64,000 bases of DNA from Pelomonas sp039929605 (GTDB taxonomy: Bacteria; Pseudomonadota; Gammaproteobacteria; Burkholderiales; Burkholderiaceae_C). Of the stretch, positions 28,761 to 39,646 are shown piece by piece. Under the pieces are notes generated by a model. It searched no databases, was not told the DNA's origin, and worked only from the letters and a program-made list of their open reading frames with translations. Within the stretch, counting starts at the first letter, position 1. The number at the start of each line of letters is the position of its first letter. The translations under genes were made by a program, and so were the position numbers. Where the stretch lies: assembly GCF_039929605.1 (NCBI RefSeq), contig NZ_JBDSQX010000136.1, forward strand, positions 1-64,000, read 5' to 3'.

Positions 28761-28964
28761 TCGTCCTCTGCGCTCTTCGACGGGGATTGAATCACAGCCG
28801 GCAGACCGGCACCGCAGGCCGGCCAAGCCTGCACGATGGGTCGGATCCAGCGGCGCCGGCAACCCAATAGGAAGTCAAGAGCCGCCTGGCATCGCGGGCC
28901 GTGCGGTGGCGGTCGCGACGGTCGATGTTGGGTAAATGAAACGTCAACCCCCGGGCGACTGCGA

Positions 28965-29019
28965 TTGACAAACTCGTGCTCGCCGAATTAGATTTGCGTC
29001 GCAAGTGGAACCGGTTCCA
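28965..29019 (+). promoter_or_regulatory. Promoter and LacI-type operator of the beta-glucan operon
   Basis: TTGACA at 28965-28970 is a perfect -35 box. A TTAGAT/TAGATT -10 candidate lies 17-18 bp on, at 28988-28994. The perfect 14-bp palindrome TGGAACCGGTTCCA (29006-29019) follows, about where transcription would start. Its form, with a central CG, is that of LacI/GalR-family operators, and the lacI gene is divergent. A near-match, GGAACCGTTTCC, occurs inside the lacI coding region near 28681. Confidence 0.7.
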
Positions 29020-29110
29020 ACATGTGGCGAAATCCCTGGCCTGGCCAACGAAGGAATGCCGCTACGAGCCGCTTCAACCAACGAACAAGATGAACCAGGA
29101 GACAAAACAC

Positions 29111-31831
29111 ATGCCTCGCCAATCCATGCCCGCCGGCGCGCCGCACCGGCGCCTGCGCCTCACCCCTGTCGCTGCGATCTGCATCGGCTTCCTGAGCGCC
29201 TCGGCGCTGGCGCAGACCGCGCCCGTCGCAGAGCAGAAGCTCGATACCGTCACGGTGACGGGCTTTCGCGCCAGCCTTGAGTCCTCGATCAGCACCAAGC
29301 GCAATGCCGATGCCATCGTCGAGGCCATCTCGGCCGAAGACATCGGCAAGCTGCCCGACGTGTCCATCGCCGATGCCATCTCCCGCCTGCCGGGCCTGAC
29401 CTCCCAGCGCGTGGCGGGTCGCTCCTCGGTCATCAGCATTCGCGGCATGGCCCCGCGCTACGGCGTCACGCTGCTGAACGGCCGCGAGATCGTCTCCACG
29501 GGCGACAACCGCTCGGTCGAGTACGACCAGTTCCCCTCCGAGCTGATCAACGCCGCCACGGTCTACAAGACGCCGGATGCCAGCCTCTCGGCGCAGGGCC
29601 TCTCGGGCACCGTCAACATGAAGACGCTGCGGCCGCTGGACTTTGCGACCTCGCAAATGGTCATCGGCGGGCGCGTCGAGCGCAATTCCAACGGCTCGCT
29701 CAACCCCGAGATCTCCGGCACCGGCAACCGCCTGAGCGCGTCCTACATCACGCAGTCGGCCGACCGCACCTGGGGCGCCGCTGTGGGCTTTGCCCACCTG
29801 GACTCGCCTAACCAGGAGAAGCACTACAAGAGCTGGTGGTGGGCCAACACCAGCGTCTGGGACTCGCCGCTGCCTGGCACGCCGGACGACTCGGTGGCGC
29901 TGCAAGGCTTCGAGATCGGCGTGGCGTCCTCGCGCCAGAAGCGCGACGGCCTGATGGCGGTGCTGGAGTACAAGCCCGGCAACGGCCTGCACAGCACGCT
30001 GGACCTGTACTACTCCCGGTTCAACCAGACCGAGGCACGCCGCACGGTGATGTCCGACATGTCGGTCTGGTCGGGCGCCAGCTGGAGCGGCGCGCAGACG
30101 ACCGTGGTGAACGGCGACAAGCTCGTCACCAGCGGCATGGTCAACACCGTCAACCCGGTCGCGCTGACGAACTTCAACAAGCGCCAGGACGACATCCGCG
30201 CCATCGGCTGGAACAACGAGCTGAAACTGGCCGACTGGAAGCTGGTGGCCGACCTGAGCTGGTCCAAGGCCAGGCGCGACGAGCAGAACGCCGAGCTGGC
30301 GGCCGGCGCTCCCGCGCGTGTCAGCCTGGGGCAGGTCAATGTCGCCACCGGCGACGGCATCTCCACCTTCCACCCGACGTTTGACTACGGCGACGGCGGC
30401 AAGTTTCTGCTCACCGACCCGCCGGGCTGGGGCCGCGACGGCCGCAGCCAGTTCCCGAAAGTGCGTGATCAGATCAAGGCGCTCAAGCTCTCGGCCGGCC
30501 GCACCTTCGAGGGCTTCTTCAACAGCGTCGAGGCGGGTCTGGACTACTCCGAGCGCGACAAGAACATGAACCGCACGGAGGTCTACTACAACCTCAAGAA
30601 CAACCGCGCGCCGGTGCTCATTCCCGCCAACCTGCTGCGCGAGCCGACCGACCTGTCGTTTGCCGGGAGCCCCATCCGCATGGTCAATTTCGACGTGCCG
30701 AGCGCGCTCAGTCTCTACGACGTGGTTGCCGCCTCGGCCGACCAGGCGCCGGGCCGCATCTGGTCCGTGCATGAGAAGGTGACGGCGGCCCATGCCAAGC
30801 TGGGTTTCGACGCTGAATGGGGTGTGCCGCTGCGCGGCAGCTTGGGGCTGCGCGTGGTGCACGCCAAGCAGTGGAGCAACGGCCTGCTGTGGAACGCCAC
30901 GAGCCAGGCCAGCGACCCGACCACGGGCGGCACGAGCTACACCGACGTGCTGCCCAGCCTCAACCTGTCGGCCGACCTGAGCGACAAGACGGTGCTGCGC
31001 TTCGGCCTGGCCAAGGTGCTGGCGCGGCCCAACATGGAGGACATGCGCGCCGGCTTCTCCGGCATCAACGTCGGCGAGCAGGACCGCCTCTGGTCGGCCA
31101 ACGGTGGCAACGCCAAGCTGGAGCCCTGGCGCGCGGACTCGGTGGACCTGTCCATCGAGCACTACTTCAGCAAACGCAGCTACGTGGCGGCGGCGGCCTT
31201 CCACAAGCACATCACCAATTTCGTCTACGGCCAGTCGATTCCCTTCGACTTCACCGGCTTCCCCAACCCGACGCAGTGGGTGCCATTGAAGAGCATCGGC
31301 ACGCTGAACACGCAGGCGAACGGCCAGGGCGGCATGATCGCCGGCACCGAGCTGAGCGGCTCGCTGGACGGCGGGCTGATCAGCCCGGGGCTGGACGGCA
31401 TCGGCGTCTCGATGAGCTACTCGAACACGCGCAGCTCGCTGCACGAGGAGAACAACGCCAGCAAGCCGCTGGACGGCCTGTCGGGCGTGGCGACCAACTT
31501 CACCGTCTACTACGAGCGCGACGGCATCTCGGCCCGCGTCGGCAGCCGCCACCGCTCGCCGTTCGTCACGACGGTGCGTGGCACCTTCGGCGAGAACGTG
31601 CCCAGCATGATCCTGGGCGAGACCATCATCGACGCGCAGATCGGCTATGCCTTCGAGACCGGCGCCTTCAAGGGCTTGTCGCTGACGCTGCAGGTGAACA
31701 ACCTGCGTGACCGGCCCTACCGCACCCGGGTGGGCATCTCGTCCGGCGCCAGCGATCCGAACTCCACGCTGCCCGAGCGCTACACGTCCTACGGGCGGCA
31801 ATTGCTTCTGGGCGGCAGCTATAAATTTTGA
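29111..31831 (+). CDS. TonB-dependent receptor (Caulobacter/Xanthomonas carbohydrate type)
   Basis: This is a 906-residue outer-membrane receptor opening the glucan operon. The ATG at 29111 (MPRQSMPAGAPHRR) is preceded by AGGAG nine bases upstream; in-frame ATGs further up lack a good site. A signal peptide (ICIGFLSASALAQ) precedes the TonB box (LDTVTVTGFRASLESSIS). The plug follows, with DIGKLPDVSIADAISRLPGL, ISIRGMAPRYGVTLLNGRE, FPSELINAATVYKTPDASL and GTVNMKTLRPL. This is the subfamily (TIGR01782) usually linked to oligosaccharide import. The barrel ends in Phe (LLLGGSYKF). Context implies a beta-glucan oligosaccharide ligand. Confidence 0.94.
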   Translation: MPRQSMPAGAPHRRLRLTPVAAICIGFLSASALAQTAPVAEQKLDTVTVTGFRASLESSISTKRNADAIVEAISAEDIGKLPDVSIADAISRLPGLTSQRVAGRSSVISIRGMAPRYGVTLLNGREIVSTGDNRSVEYDQFPSELINAATVYKTPDASLSAQGLSGTVNMKTLRPLDFATSQMVIGGRVERNSNGSLNPEISGTGNRLSASYITQSADRTWGAAVGFAHLDSPNQEKHYKSWWWANTSVWDSPLPGTPDDSVALQGFEIGVASSRQKRDGLMAVLEYKPGNGLHSTLDLYYSRFNQTEARRTVMSDMSVWSGASWSGAQTTVVNGDKLVTSGMVNTVNPVALTNFNKRQDDIRAIGWNNELKLADWKLVADLSWSKARRDEQNAELAAGAPARVSLGQVNVATGDGISTFHPTFDYGDGGKFLLTDPPGWGRDGRSQFPKVRDQIKALKLSAGRTFEGFFNSVEAGLDYSERDKNMNRTEVYYNLKNNRAPVLIPANLLREPTDLSFAGSPIRMVNFDVPSALSLYDVVAASADQAPGRIWSVHEKVTAAHAKLGFDAEWGVPLRGSLGLRVVHAKQWSNGLLWNATSQASDPTTGGTSYTDVLPSLNLSADLSDKTVLRFGLAKVLARPNMEDMRAGFSGINVGEQDRLWSANGGNAKLEPWRADSVDLSIEHYFSKRSYVAAAAFHKHITNFVYGQSIPFDFTGFPNPTQWVPLKSIGTLNTQANGQGGMIAGTELSGSLDGGLISPGLDGIGVSMSYSNTRSSLHEENNASKPLDGLSGVATNFTVYYERDGISARVGSRHRSPFVTTVRGTFGENVPSMILGETIIDAQIGYAFETGAFKGLSLTLQVNNLRDRPYRTRVGISSGASDPNSTLPERYTSYGRQLLLGGSYKF

Positions 31832-31846
31832 ACCTGACCCCATTTT

Positions 31847-33205
31847 ATGAGTGCCCACAACGCCCCGACCCGCAAAGACTTCCCCGCCGACTTCCGTTGG
31901 GGCGTGTCCACCTCTTCCTTCCAGATCGAAGGCGCCGGCCAGGAAGACGGCAAGGGCGAGTCCATCTGGGACCGCTTCTGTGCCGAGCCCGGCCGCATCC
32001 GCGACGGCTCCAACGCGCTGGTCGCCTGCGACCACTACCACCTGTTCCCGCAGGACATGGACATGGCCAAGGCGATGGGCGTCAACGCCTACCGCTTCTC
32101 CATCGCCTGGCCGCGCATCCTTCCACAAGGCAGGGGTGCCGTGAACGAAGCGGGGCTGGCGTTCTATGACCGACTGGTGGACGGGATGCTGGAGCGCGGC
32201 CTCGACCCCTGGGCCACGCTCTACCACTGGGACCTGCCGCAGGCGCTGCAAGAACAGGGCGGCTGGCTGTCGCGCGACACCATTGCCGCCTTCCTCGAAT
32301 ACACCGACGTCGTCACCCGCCGCCTGGGCGACCGCGTCAAGCACTGGATCACGCACAACGAGCCCTGGTGCTCCTGCATGATGGGCTACTGGGAGGGCGT
32401 CCACGCCCCCGGCGGCAAGAGCCTGGCCGACGGCATGCTGGCCTGCCATCACGTGCTGGTGTCCCACGGCCAGGCTATTCCAGTCATCCGCGCGAACTCG
32501 CCCGGCGCCGAGGTCGGCATCACGCTGAGCCTGCACCCCATCAAGGCCGCGTCCAGCAGCGCCGAGGACATCGCCGCACTGAAGCGCCACGACGGGCTGC
32601 GCAACCGCTGGTTCCTGGACCCGCTGTTCGGCCGTGGCTACCCCGAAGACACGCTGAAACTGCTGGGCGATGCGGCACCCAAGGTGCTGCCGGGTGACCT
32701 CGAAGCCATCGCCACCGCGACGGATTTCCTCGGCGTGAACTACTACTTCCCCGAGGCGGTGAAGGACGACCCGGCCGGCGGCCTGATGCGTGCCAGCCTG
32801 GTCGACAAGGAAGGCGTGGAGCGCACCGGCTTCGGCTGGGAGGTCTCGCCGCAAGGCCTGGTCGACCTGCTGACCCGCATCCAGCGCGACTACAGCCCGC
32901 CCGTCATTCAGCTGACCGAGAACGGCTCCACCTTCGAAGACGTGCTGACCGCCGACGGTCGCGTGCACGACGCTGAGCGCCTGTCCTATCTGCAGCGCCA
33001 CCTGGCCGCGTTGAAGCAGGCCGTGGACGCCGGCGTGCCGGTGAAGGGTTACTTCGCCTGGAGCCTGCTGGACAACTTCGAATGGGCCGAGGGCTATCTG
33101 CGCCGCTTCGGCCTGGCCTATGTGGACTACGCCTCGCAGCAGCGCATCCTCAAGGACAGCGGCCTTTGGTACGGGCAATTCCTGAACGAAAAATTAAAGG
33201 TTTGA
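31847..33205 (+). CDS. bglA: GH1 beta-glucosidase
   Basis: This is a 452-residue cytoplasmic glycoside hydrolase family 1 enzyme. The acid/base is Glu172 in THNEPWCSCMMGYWEGVHAPG, and the nucleophile is Glu358 in QLTENGSTF. The N-terminal GH1 signature FRWGVSTSSFQIEGA and the aglycone-side sequence FAWSLLDNFEWAEGY are present, and no signal peptide is seen. It would hydrolyse imported beta-glucosides or cellobiose-, laminaribiose- or gentiobiose-like disaccharides. The gene starts 15 bp after the TonB receptor stop. A small hairpin (ACCCGC / GCGGGT) lies in the 120-bp gap before the next gene. Confidence 0.95.
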   Translation: MSAHNAPTRKDFPADFRWGVSTSSFQIEGAGQEDGKGESIWDRFCAEPGRIRDGSNALVACDHYHLFPQDMDMAKAMGVNAYRFSIAWPRILPQGRGAVNEAGLAFYDRLVDGMLERGLDPWATLYHWDLPQALQEQGGWLSRDTIAAFLEYTDVVTRRLGDRVKHWITHNEPWCSCMMGYWEGVHAPGGKSLADGMLACHHVLVSHGQAIPVIRANSPGAEVGITLSLHPIKAASSSAEDIAALKRHDGLRNRWFLDPLFGRGYPEDTLKLLGDAAPKVLPGDLEAIATATDFLGVNYYFPEAVKDDPAGGLMRASLVDKEGVERTGFGWEVSPQGLVDLLTRIQRDYSPPVIQLTENGSTFEDVLTADGRVHDAERLSYLQRHLAALKQAVDAGVPVKGYFAWSLLDNFEWAEGYLRRFGLAYVDYASQQRILKDSGLWYGQFLNEKLKV

Positions 33206-33325
33206 AACCCGCGTGTAGGCGGGTACAGGCGGTTTCTAAATGAAATATTACAGGGTCGACCCTCAGGCGGCCCGCGCCGTCCCAAGAGACACTGCGCCCA
33301 GCCGCCCACAAGATTCGGAGACAAG

Positions 33326-34564
33326 ATGAAGTACCCCCGCCACGCCCTGGCCGCCCTCGCGCTCGCCGCCGCCTTTCCCGCCGCTGCCCAGCCTGCAGCC
33401 CCGCTGAAGGCCGAGGTTATCCATTGGTGGACCTCCGGCGGCGAATCCGCTGCCGCCAAGACCCTGGCCGAGGCCTACAAGGCCCAGGGCGGCATTTGGG
33501 TGGACACGGCCGTCGCCTTGGGCGAGCAGGCGCGCTCGGTCGCCATCAACCGCATCGCGGGTGGAAACCCACCCACGGCCGCGCAGTTCAACACCACGCA
33601 GCAGTTCCGCGACATCGTCGACCAGGGCCTGCTGAACAACGTCGACGACGTGGCCAAGCGCGACGGCTGGGACAAGTTCCTGCCCGAGACCGTGCTGCAG
33701 GCCATCAAGGTCAAGGGCCACTACTACGCCGCGCCGGTCAACATCCACAACATGACCTGGTTCTGGTTCTCCAAGGCCGCCTTCAAGAAGGCCGGCATCG
33801 CGGAAGAACCCAAGACCTTCGACGAACTCTTCGCCGCGCTGGACAAGCTCAAGGCCGCCGGCCTCGTCGGCCTGGCGCACGGCGGCCAGCCCTGGCAGGA
33901 CGGCATCGTCTTCACCGCCGTGCTGGCCCATTACGGTGGCCGCGACCTCTACCTCAAAGTCTTCCGCGACCGCGACCCCAAGGCCATCATGGGCGAGGAG
34001 TTCAAGAAGGTGCTGTTGGCCTACAAACGCCTGCAGAGCTACACCGACAAGGGCTCGCCGGGCCGCAACTGGAACGACGCCACCGCCATGCTCATCAGCG
34101 GCCGTGGCGGCGTGCAGATCATGGGCGACTGGGCCAAGGGCGAGTTCGCGCTGGCCAAGCAGGAAGCCGGCCGGGACTATGGCTGCGCGCCCGGCTTCGG
34201 CCCCAAGGCGCCCTACATCATCCAGGGCGACGTGATGGTCTTCCCCAAGACCGACAAGCCCGACCAGATCAAGGCCCAGCAGCTGTTGGCCAGCGTCATC
34301 ACGCAGCCCGCCACGCAGGTCGCTTTCAGCATGAAGAAGGGCTCCATCCCCATTCGCACCGACGTGGACGTCAGCAAGATGGACATGTGCGCCCAGATGG
34401 GCGTGGCGGCCATGAAGGACAAGTCGCGCCAGCTTGGCAACGGCGAGATCTACATCACGCCCGACCAGAATGGCGCGCTGCAGGACGTGCTGACGAGCTA
34501 CTGGAACCGCAATATCCCGGTCGAGAAGGTCCAGAAGGACATCGTCTCTGCTCTGAGGTCCTGA
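33326..34564 (+). CDS. ABC transporter sugar-binding protein (CUT1 family)
   Basis: This 412-residue periplasmic solute-binding protein has a signal peptide (MKYPRHALAALALAAAFPAAAQ). It begins with the family-1 sequence EVIHWWTSGGESAAAKTLAEA, and the ligand-pocket region shows YYAAPVNIHNMTWFWFSKAAFKKAG. Such proteins bind oligosaccharides for CUT1 importers. A near-consensus Shine-Dalgarno (CGGAGACAAG) precedes the ATG. Its stop overlaps the start of the first permease (TGATG), so the transporter genes are coupled. Confidence 0.94.
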   Translation: MKYPRHALAALALAAAFPAAAQPAAPLKAEVIHWWTSGGESAAAKTLAEAYKAQGGIWVDTAVALGEQARSVAINRIAGGNPPTAAQFNTTQQFRDIVDQGLLNNVDDVAKRDGWDKFLPETVLQAIKVKGHYYAAPVNIHNMTWFWFSKAAFKKAGIAEEPKTFDELFAALDKLKAAGLVGLAHGGQPWQDGIVFTAVLAHYGGRDLYLKVFRDRDPKAIMGEEFKKVLLAYKRLQSYTDKGSPGRNWNDATAMLISGRGGVQIMGDWAKGEFALAKQEAGRDYGCAPGFGPKAPYIIQGDVMVFPKTDKPDQIKAQQLLASVITQPATQVAFSMKKGSIPIRTDVDVSKMDMCAQMGVAAMKDKSRQLGNGEIYITPDQNGALQDVLTSYWNRNIPVEKVQKDIVSALRS

Positions 34565-35439
34565 TGAAGCGCCGTGGTCTCGCGGCCTGGGCTGCGCTGC
34601 TGCCCCTGGCCGTCATCGTCCTCGTCGGCTACGTCGGCACCGTGCTGTGGACGCTGCGCACCTCGCTGACCAGCTCGCGCACCTTCCCCAACAGCGACTT
34701 CGTCGGCCTGCAGCAGTTCGAACGTCTGCTCGACAACGAGCGCTGGCAGCTCGCCATCCACAACCTCGCCATCTACGGCGTGCTCTACGTCGTCGCGGCC
34801 ATGCTGCTGGGCTTTCTGCTGGCCGTCTTCATCGATCAGAAGGTGCGTGGCGAGGGCGTGTTGCGCACCGCCTTCCTCTACCCCTACGCGATGTCCTTCG
34901 TCGCCACGGGCCTGGTCTGGCAATGGGTGCTCAATCCGGACAGCGGCCTGCAGAACGCGATGCAGCAGATGGGCTGGAAGAGCTTCACCTTCGACTGGAT
35001 CGTCGACCAGGACATGGTCATCTACACCGTCGTCATCGCCGGCACGTGGCAAGGGGCAGGGCTGGTGATGGCCCTGATGCTGGCCGGCCTGCGCGGCATC
35101 GACGAGGAGATCTGGAAGGCCACGCGACTGGACGGCATCCCCACCTGGCGCGTCTATCTGTCGGTGGTGCTGCCGATGATGGGCCCGACGCTGGCAACGG
35201 TCTTCACGCTGCTGGCGGTCGGCGTCGTGAAGGTGTTCGACACCGTCGTCGCCATGACGCAGGGCGGCCCCGGCATCGCCAGCGATGTGCCGGCCAAATT
35301 CATCATGGATCACCTGTTCGCCCGCGCCAATCTCGGCCTGGCCTCGGCCGGCGCGGTGATGCTGTTGCTCACCGTGCTCGCGCTCGTCGCGCCGCTCGCC
35401 TACGTGCGCAGCCGCCAGGTGGCCAAAGGAGGCCACTGA
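34564..35439 (+). CDS. ABC transporter permease, first subunit (MalF/UgpA type)
   Basis: This is a 291-residue inner-membrane permease with six hydrophobic segments. The cytoplasmic EAA-loop is in EEIWKATRLDGIPTWRVYLSVVLPMM. The frame opens far upstream, but the ATG at 34564 overlaps the binding-protein stop and gives a proper N-terminus (MKRRGLAAWAALLPLAVIVL). It pairs with the next permease and the ATPase. Confidence 0.93.
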   Translation: MKRRGLAAWAALLPLAVIVLVGYVGTVLWTLRTSLTSSRTFPNSDFVGLQQFERLLDNERWQLAIHNLAIYGVLYVVAAMLLGFLLAVFIDQKVRGEGVLRTAFLYPYAMSFVATGLVWQWVLNPDSGLQNAMQQMGWKSFTFDWIVDQDMVIYTVVIAGTWQGAGLVMALMLAGLRGIDEEIWKATRLDGIPTWRVYLSVVLPMMGPTLATVFTLLAVGVVKVFDTVVAMTQGGPGIASDVPAKFIMDHLFARANLGLASAGAVMLLLTVLALVAPLAYVRSRQVAKGGH

Positions 35440-36298
35440 TGAGCAAGCGCAAAGCCACGGCCTCATGGGCCCGCCTAGGCGTCTACGCCTTCCTGCTCTT
35501 CGCCGCGGCCTTTTTCCTGCTGCCGCTGTACATCATGCTGACGACTTCGTTCAAGAGCATGGACGAGATCCGCCTCGGCCAGATCTTCGCGTTGCCGTCG
35601 GCACCGTCGTTGGACGCCTGGCGCGCCGCCTGGAGCGAGGCCTGCACGGGCGTCAGCTGCGAGGGCGTGCGCGGCGGCTTCTGGAACTCGGTCGCCATCG
35701 CCGTGCCGTCCATCGTGCTGCCCATCCTGCTCGGCGCCGTCAATGGCTACGCGCTCAGCTGGTGGAAGCCGCGCGGCTCGCAGTGGCTGTTCGGCGTGCT
35801 GATGATGGGCGCCTTCATCCCCATCCAGGTGATGATCTATCCGCTCGTCAAGCTGGAAGCGGCCATCGGCATCTACAGCAGCCTGCCCGGCATCGTCGTT
35901 GTGCACCTGGTGTTCGCCATGCCCATCATGACGCTGCTGTTCCGCAACTACTACGCCAGCCTGCCGGCCGAGCTGTTCAAGGCGGCGCGCGTGGACGGCG
36001 GCGGCTTCTGGCGCATCTTCGTGCAGCTCGTGCTGCCCATGTCCACGCCCATGCTGATCGTCGCGGCCATCATGCAGATCACCGGCGTGTGGAACGACTA
36101 CATCCTGGGCCTGACCTTCGCCGGCCGCGAGAACCAGCCGATGACGGTGCAGCTCAACAACGTCATCAACACGACGACGGGCGAGCGCCTCTACAACCTC
36201 AACATGGCCGCGACGATCCTCACGTCTGCCGTGCCCCTGTTGGTCTATCTGATTTCCGGCCGCTGGTTCGTGCGCGGCATTGCAGCGGGCGCAGTGAA

Positions 36299-36302
<4 letters not shown>
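35439..36302 (+). CDS. ABC transporter permease, second subunit (MalG/UgpE type)
   Basis: This is a 287-residue permease with six membrane segments and the EAA-loop AELFKAARVDGGGFWRIFVQLVLP. The start ATG at 35439 overlaps the previous stop (TGATG) and has AGGAGG just upstream. An insert with two cysteines (EACTGVSCEGVRGG) lies in the first periplasmic loop, a known feature of some sugar permeases of this type. The end overlaps the ATPase start by four bases. Confidence 0.93.
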
Positions 36303-37354
<1,052 letters not shown>

Positions 37355-37357
37355 GCC

Positions 37358-38740
37358 ATGAAACAACTCCTTTGGGCGGTGACGGCTGCCTGCGCCTTTG
37401 GCGCTAACGCCGAACCTGTACGGACTTTCCTCACCACGGCCGACCAGCAGCACCTGCTGTCGCCGAGCGCGGTCACGGCGCCCGCCAGGGCCGACGCCGT
37501 CATCCGCATCCACCCCAAGCGCCAGCACCAACGCATCGCCGGCTTCGGCGCCGCCATCACCGAGGGCTCGGCTTGGCTGATCCGCCATGGCATGAGCGAG
37601 CCGCAGCGCGACGCGCTGATGCGCGAGCTGTTCACGCGTGAGAACGGTGGCGTCGGTTTCGAGCTGACGCGGCTGACCATCGGCGCGTCCGACTTCTCGC
37701 GCCGCCACTACAGCTTGGACGACATGCCGCCGGGCCAGACCGACCCGGAGCTGAAGCACTTCTCGCTCGACCCCGAGCGTGCCGACGTCATCCCCGCCGC
37801 GAAGCAGGCGCTGGCGCTCAACCCCCAGCTGCAGGTCATGGCCTCACCCTGGAGCGCGCCTGGCTGGATGAAGACGACCGACAGCCTCGTGCAGGGTCAG
37901 CTCAAGCCCGAGTTTTACGGCGCCTTTGCGAACTACATGGTTCGCTACGTCGAAGCGATGAAGGCCGAGGGCGTGCCCATCTTTGCACTGACGCTGCAGA
38001 ACGAGCCGCACTTCGAGCCACCCGACTACCCCGGCATGCGCGTGCCGCCCGCCACCCGCGCGGCCGTCGTCGGCCAGCACCTCGGCCCGCTGCTGAAAGC
38101 CAAGGGACTGACGACGCAGCTGCTGGAGTGGGACCACAACTGGGACGAGCCCTGGAGCCCGCTGGCCATGCTGTCCGACGCGACGGCGCGCAAATACGTG
38201 TCGGGCGTGGCCTGGCACTGCTATGCCGGTGACGTGTCCGCGCAGTCGCAGGTGGCCCAGCATTTCCCCGAGCTGGACGTCTGGTTCACCGAATGCTCCG
38301 GCGGCGAATGGAAGCCGCAGTGGGCCGAGACGCTGCCGTGGATCACGCGCAACCTCATCATCGGCAGCACGCGCCACGGTGCACGCGGCGTGCTGATGTG
38401 GAACCTGGCGCTGGACCCGGCCTACGGCCCGCACCTGGGCGGCTGCAAGGACTGCCGCGGCGTCGTCACCATCGACCCCAAGACCGGTCAGGTCACCCGC
38501 AACATCGAGTACTACGCCTTCGGCCACGCCAGCCGCTTCGTGCATCAGGGCGCGCGGCGGGTCGACTCCACCGGCGAGGCAAAGGGGCTGGACCATGTCG
38601 CCTTCACCAACCCCGACGGCAGCACCGTCCTCATCGTCAGCAACTCCGGCAAGCAGGCGCGCCGCTTCACCGTGCAGGCGCCGGGCCAGCGCTTTGGCTA
38701 TGAGTTGCCGTCCAGCGGCGTCGTGACCTTCACGTGGTGA
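37358..38740 (+). CDS. GH30 glycoside hydrolase (glucosylceramidase / beta-1,6-glucanase type), exported
   Basis: This is a 460-residue hydrolase with a short signal peptide (MKQLLWAVTAACAFGANA). The GH30 acid/base is Glu216 in LTLQNEPHF and the nucleophile is Glu312 in WFTECSGG. Other hallmarks are FGAAITEGSAWL, ASPWSAPGWMK and GVAWHCYAGD. A C-terminal beta-sandwich ends the protein (FTVQAPGQRFGYELPSSGVVTF). Family members cleave glucosylceramide or beta-1,6-glucan (gentiobiose-type links). With GH1 and a sugar importer in the same operon, beta-1,6- or mixed beta-glucan is the better guess. It begins 3 bp after the ATPase gene. Confidence 0.93.
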   Translation: MKQLLWAVTAACAFGANAEPVRTFLTTADQQHLLSPSAVTAPARADAVIRIHPKRQHQRIAGFGAAITEGSAWLIRHGMSEPQRDALMRELFTRENGGVGFELTRLTIGASDFSRRHYSLDDMPPGQTDPELKHFSLDPERADVIPAAKQALALNPQLQVMASPWSAPGWMKTTDSLVQGQLKPEFYGAFANYMVRYVEAMKAEGVPIFALTLQNEPHFEPPDYPGMRVPPATRAAVVGQHLGPLLKAKGLTTQLLEWDHNWDEPWSPLAMLSDATARKYVSGVAWHCYAGDVSAQSQVAQHFPELDVWFTECSGGEWKPQWAETLPWITRNLIIGSTRHGARGVLMWNLALDPAYGPHLGGCKDCRGVVTIDPKTGQVTRNIEYYAFGHASRFVHQGARRVDSTGEAKGLDHVAFTNPDGSTVLIVSNSGKQARRFTVQAPGQRFGYELPSSGVVTFTW

Positions 38741-38743
38741 TGC

Positions 38744-38776
38744 GCGCGGCCCTGCGCTAAGCGCGGCTGGCCGCGC
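38744..38776. terminator. Hairpin between convergent GH30 and psd genes
   Basis: An 8-bp stem (GCGCGGCC / GGCCGCGC) with a 17-base loop fills the 37 bp between the two stops. No T-run follows, so any terminator activity would be weak or Rho-assisted. Confidence 0.4.
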
Positions 38777-38777
38777 C

Positions 38778-39611
38778 CTAACGCGCCATCCACTCGCCCA
38801 TGCGGATCGTGCCGCCGGGCTGCCAGGCCGGGTTGAACTGCAAGTTGCTCTTCTCGAACAGCATGACGACCGTGGAGCCCAGCAGGAAGCGGCCCATCTC
38901 GTCGCCCTGGGCCAACGTGACCTGGCCAGGGGTGTAATCCCATTCCCGCACCGGCCCGCGCCGATTGACGGGGCCGTGCCAGACGGTCGTCATGCTGCCG
39001 ACGATGGTGGCGCCCACCAGCACCAGCACCCAGGTGCCGAGCGTGTCGTTCTCGAACACACAGACGACCCGCTCGTTGCGCGCGAACAGCCCCGGCACGC
39101 CGCGCGCCGTCGTCGGGTTCACCGAGAACAGCGCACCCGGCACATGCACCATGCGCACGAGCCGCCCGGCGGCGGGCATGTGGATGCGGTGATAGTCCTT
39201 GGGGCTGAGGTAGAGGTTGGCGAACAGGCCGTCCTGGAACTTGGCGGCCAGCTGCGCATCGCCACCGACCAGCGCCGTCGTCGAGAACGCCTGGCCCTTG
39301 GCCTGGAACACCTGGTCGCCCTGGATGCGCCCCACCTGGCTGATCGACCCGTCCACCGGGCAGATCAGCGGCGCCTCCGCCAGCGGCCTGGCGCCGGGCT
39401 TCAAGGCGCGCGTGAAGAAGTCGTTGAAGGTGGCGTAGGCCGTGATGTTCGGCTCGGCCGCCTCGGCCATGTTGACGCCGTAGCGCGCCACGAAGCGGCG
39501 GATCGTCGACGTCGTCACGCCGCCACGCGGCTTGCTCGCGATGCGCCCGGCCAGGCGCGTCATGGCGCCCTTGGGCATCAGGTATTGGGGTAGGACTTTG
39601 AGGCGGGACAT
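38778..39611 (-). CDS. psd: Phosphatidylserine decarboxylase proenzyme
   Basis: This is a 277-residue membrane-associated enzyme that makes phosphatidylethanolamine. The self-cleavage site that forms the pyruvoyl group is the LGST motif in GRFLLGSTVVMLFE. The conserved DYHRIHMPAAG and NERVVCVFEND sequences are also present. The length fits the bacterial proenzyme (about 280-300). It is separate from the glucan operon and convergent with it. Confidence 0.95.
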   Translation of the reverse strand: MSRLKVLPQYLMPKGAMTRLAGRIASKPRGGVTTSTIRRFVARYGVNMAEAAEPNITAYATFNDFFTRALKPGARPLAEAPLICPVDGSISQVGRIQGDQVFQAKGQAFSTTALVGGDAQLAAKFQDGLFANLYLSPKDYHRIHMPAAGRLVRMVHVPGALFSVNPTTARGVPGLFARNERVVCVFENDTLGTWVLVLVGATIVGSMTTVWHGPVNRRGPVREWDYTPGQVTLAQGDEMGRFLLGSTVVMLFEKSNLQFNPAWQPGGTIRMGEWMAR

Positions 39612-39646
39612 AGCCGTGGAAGTGTACGAGTCGACAATTCGCGGGT

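Noticed and set aside
28988..33178. Very long open frame (about 1400 codons) on the minus strand opposite the TonB receptor and GH1 genes
   Set aside because: It is the antisense shadow of two well-supported genes with high GC at third codon positions; the translation is Arg/Gly/Val/His-rich without motifs.
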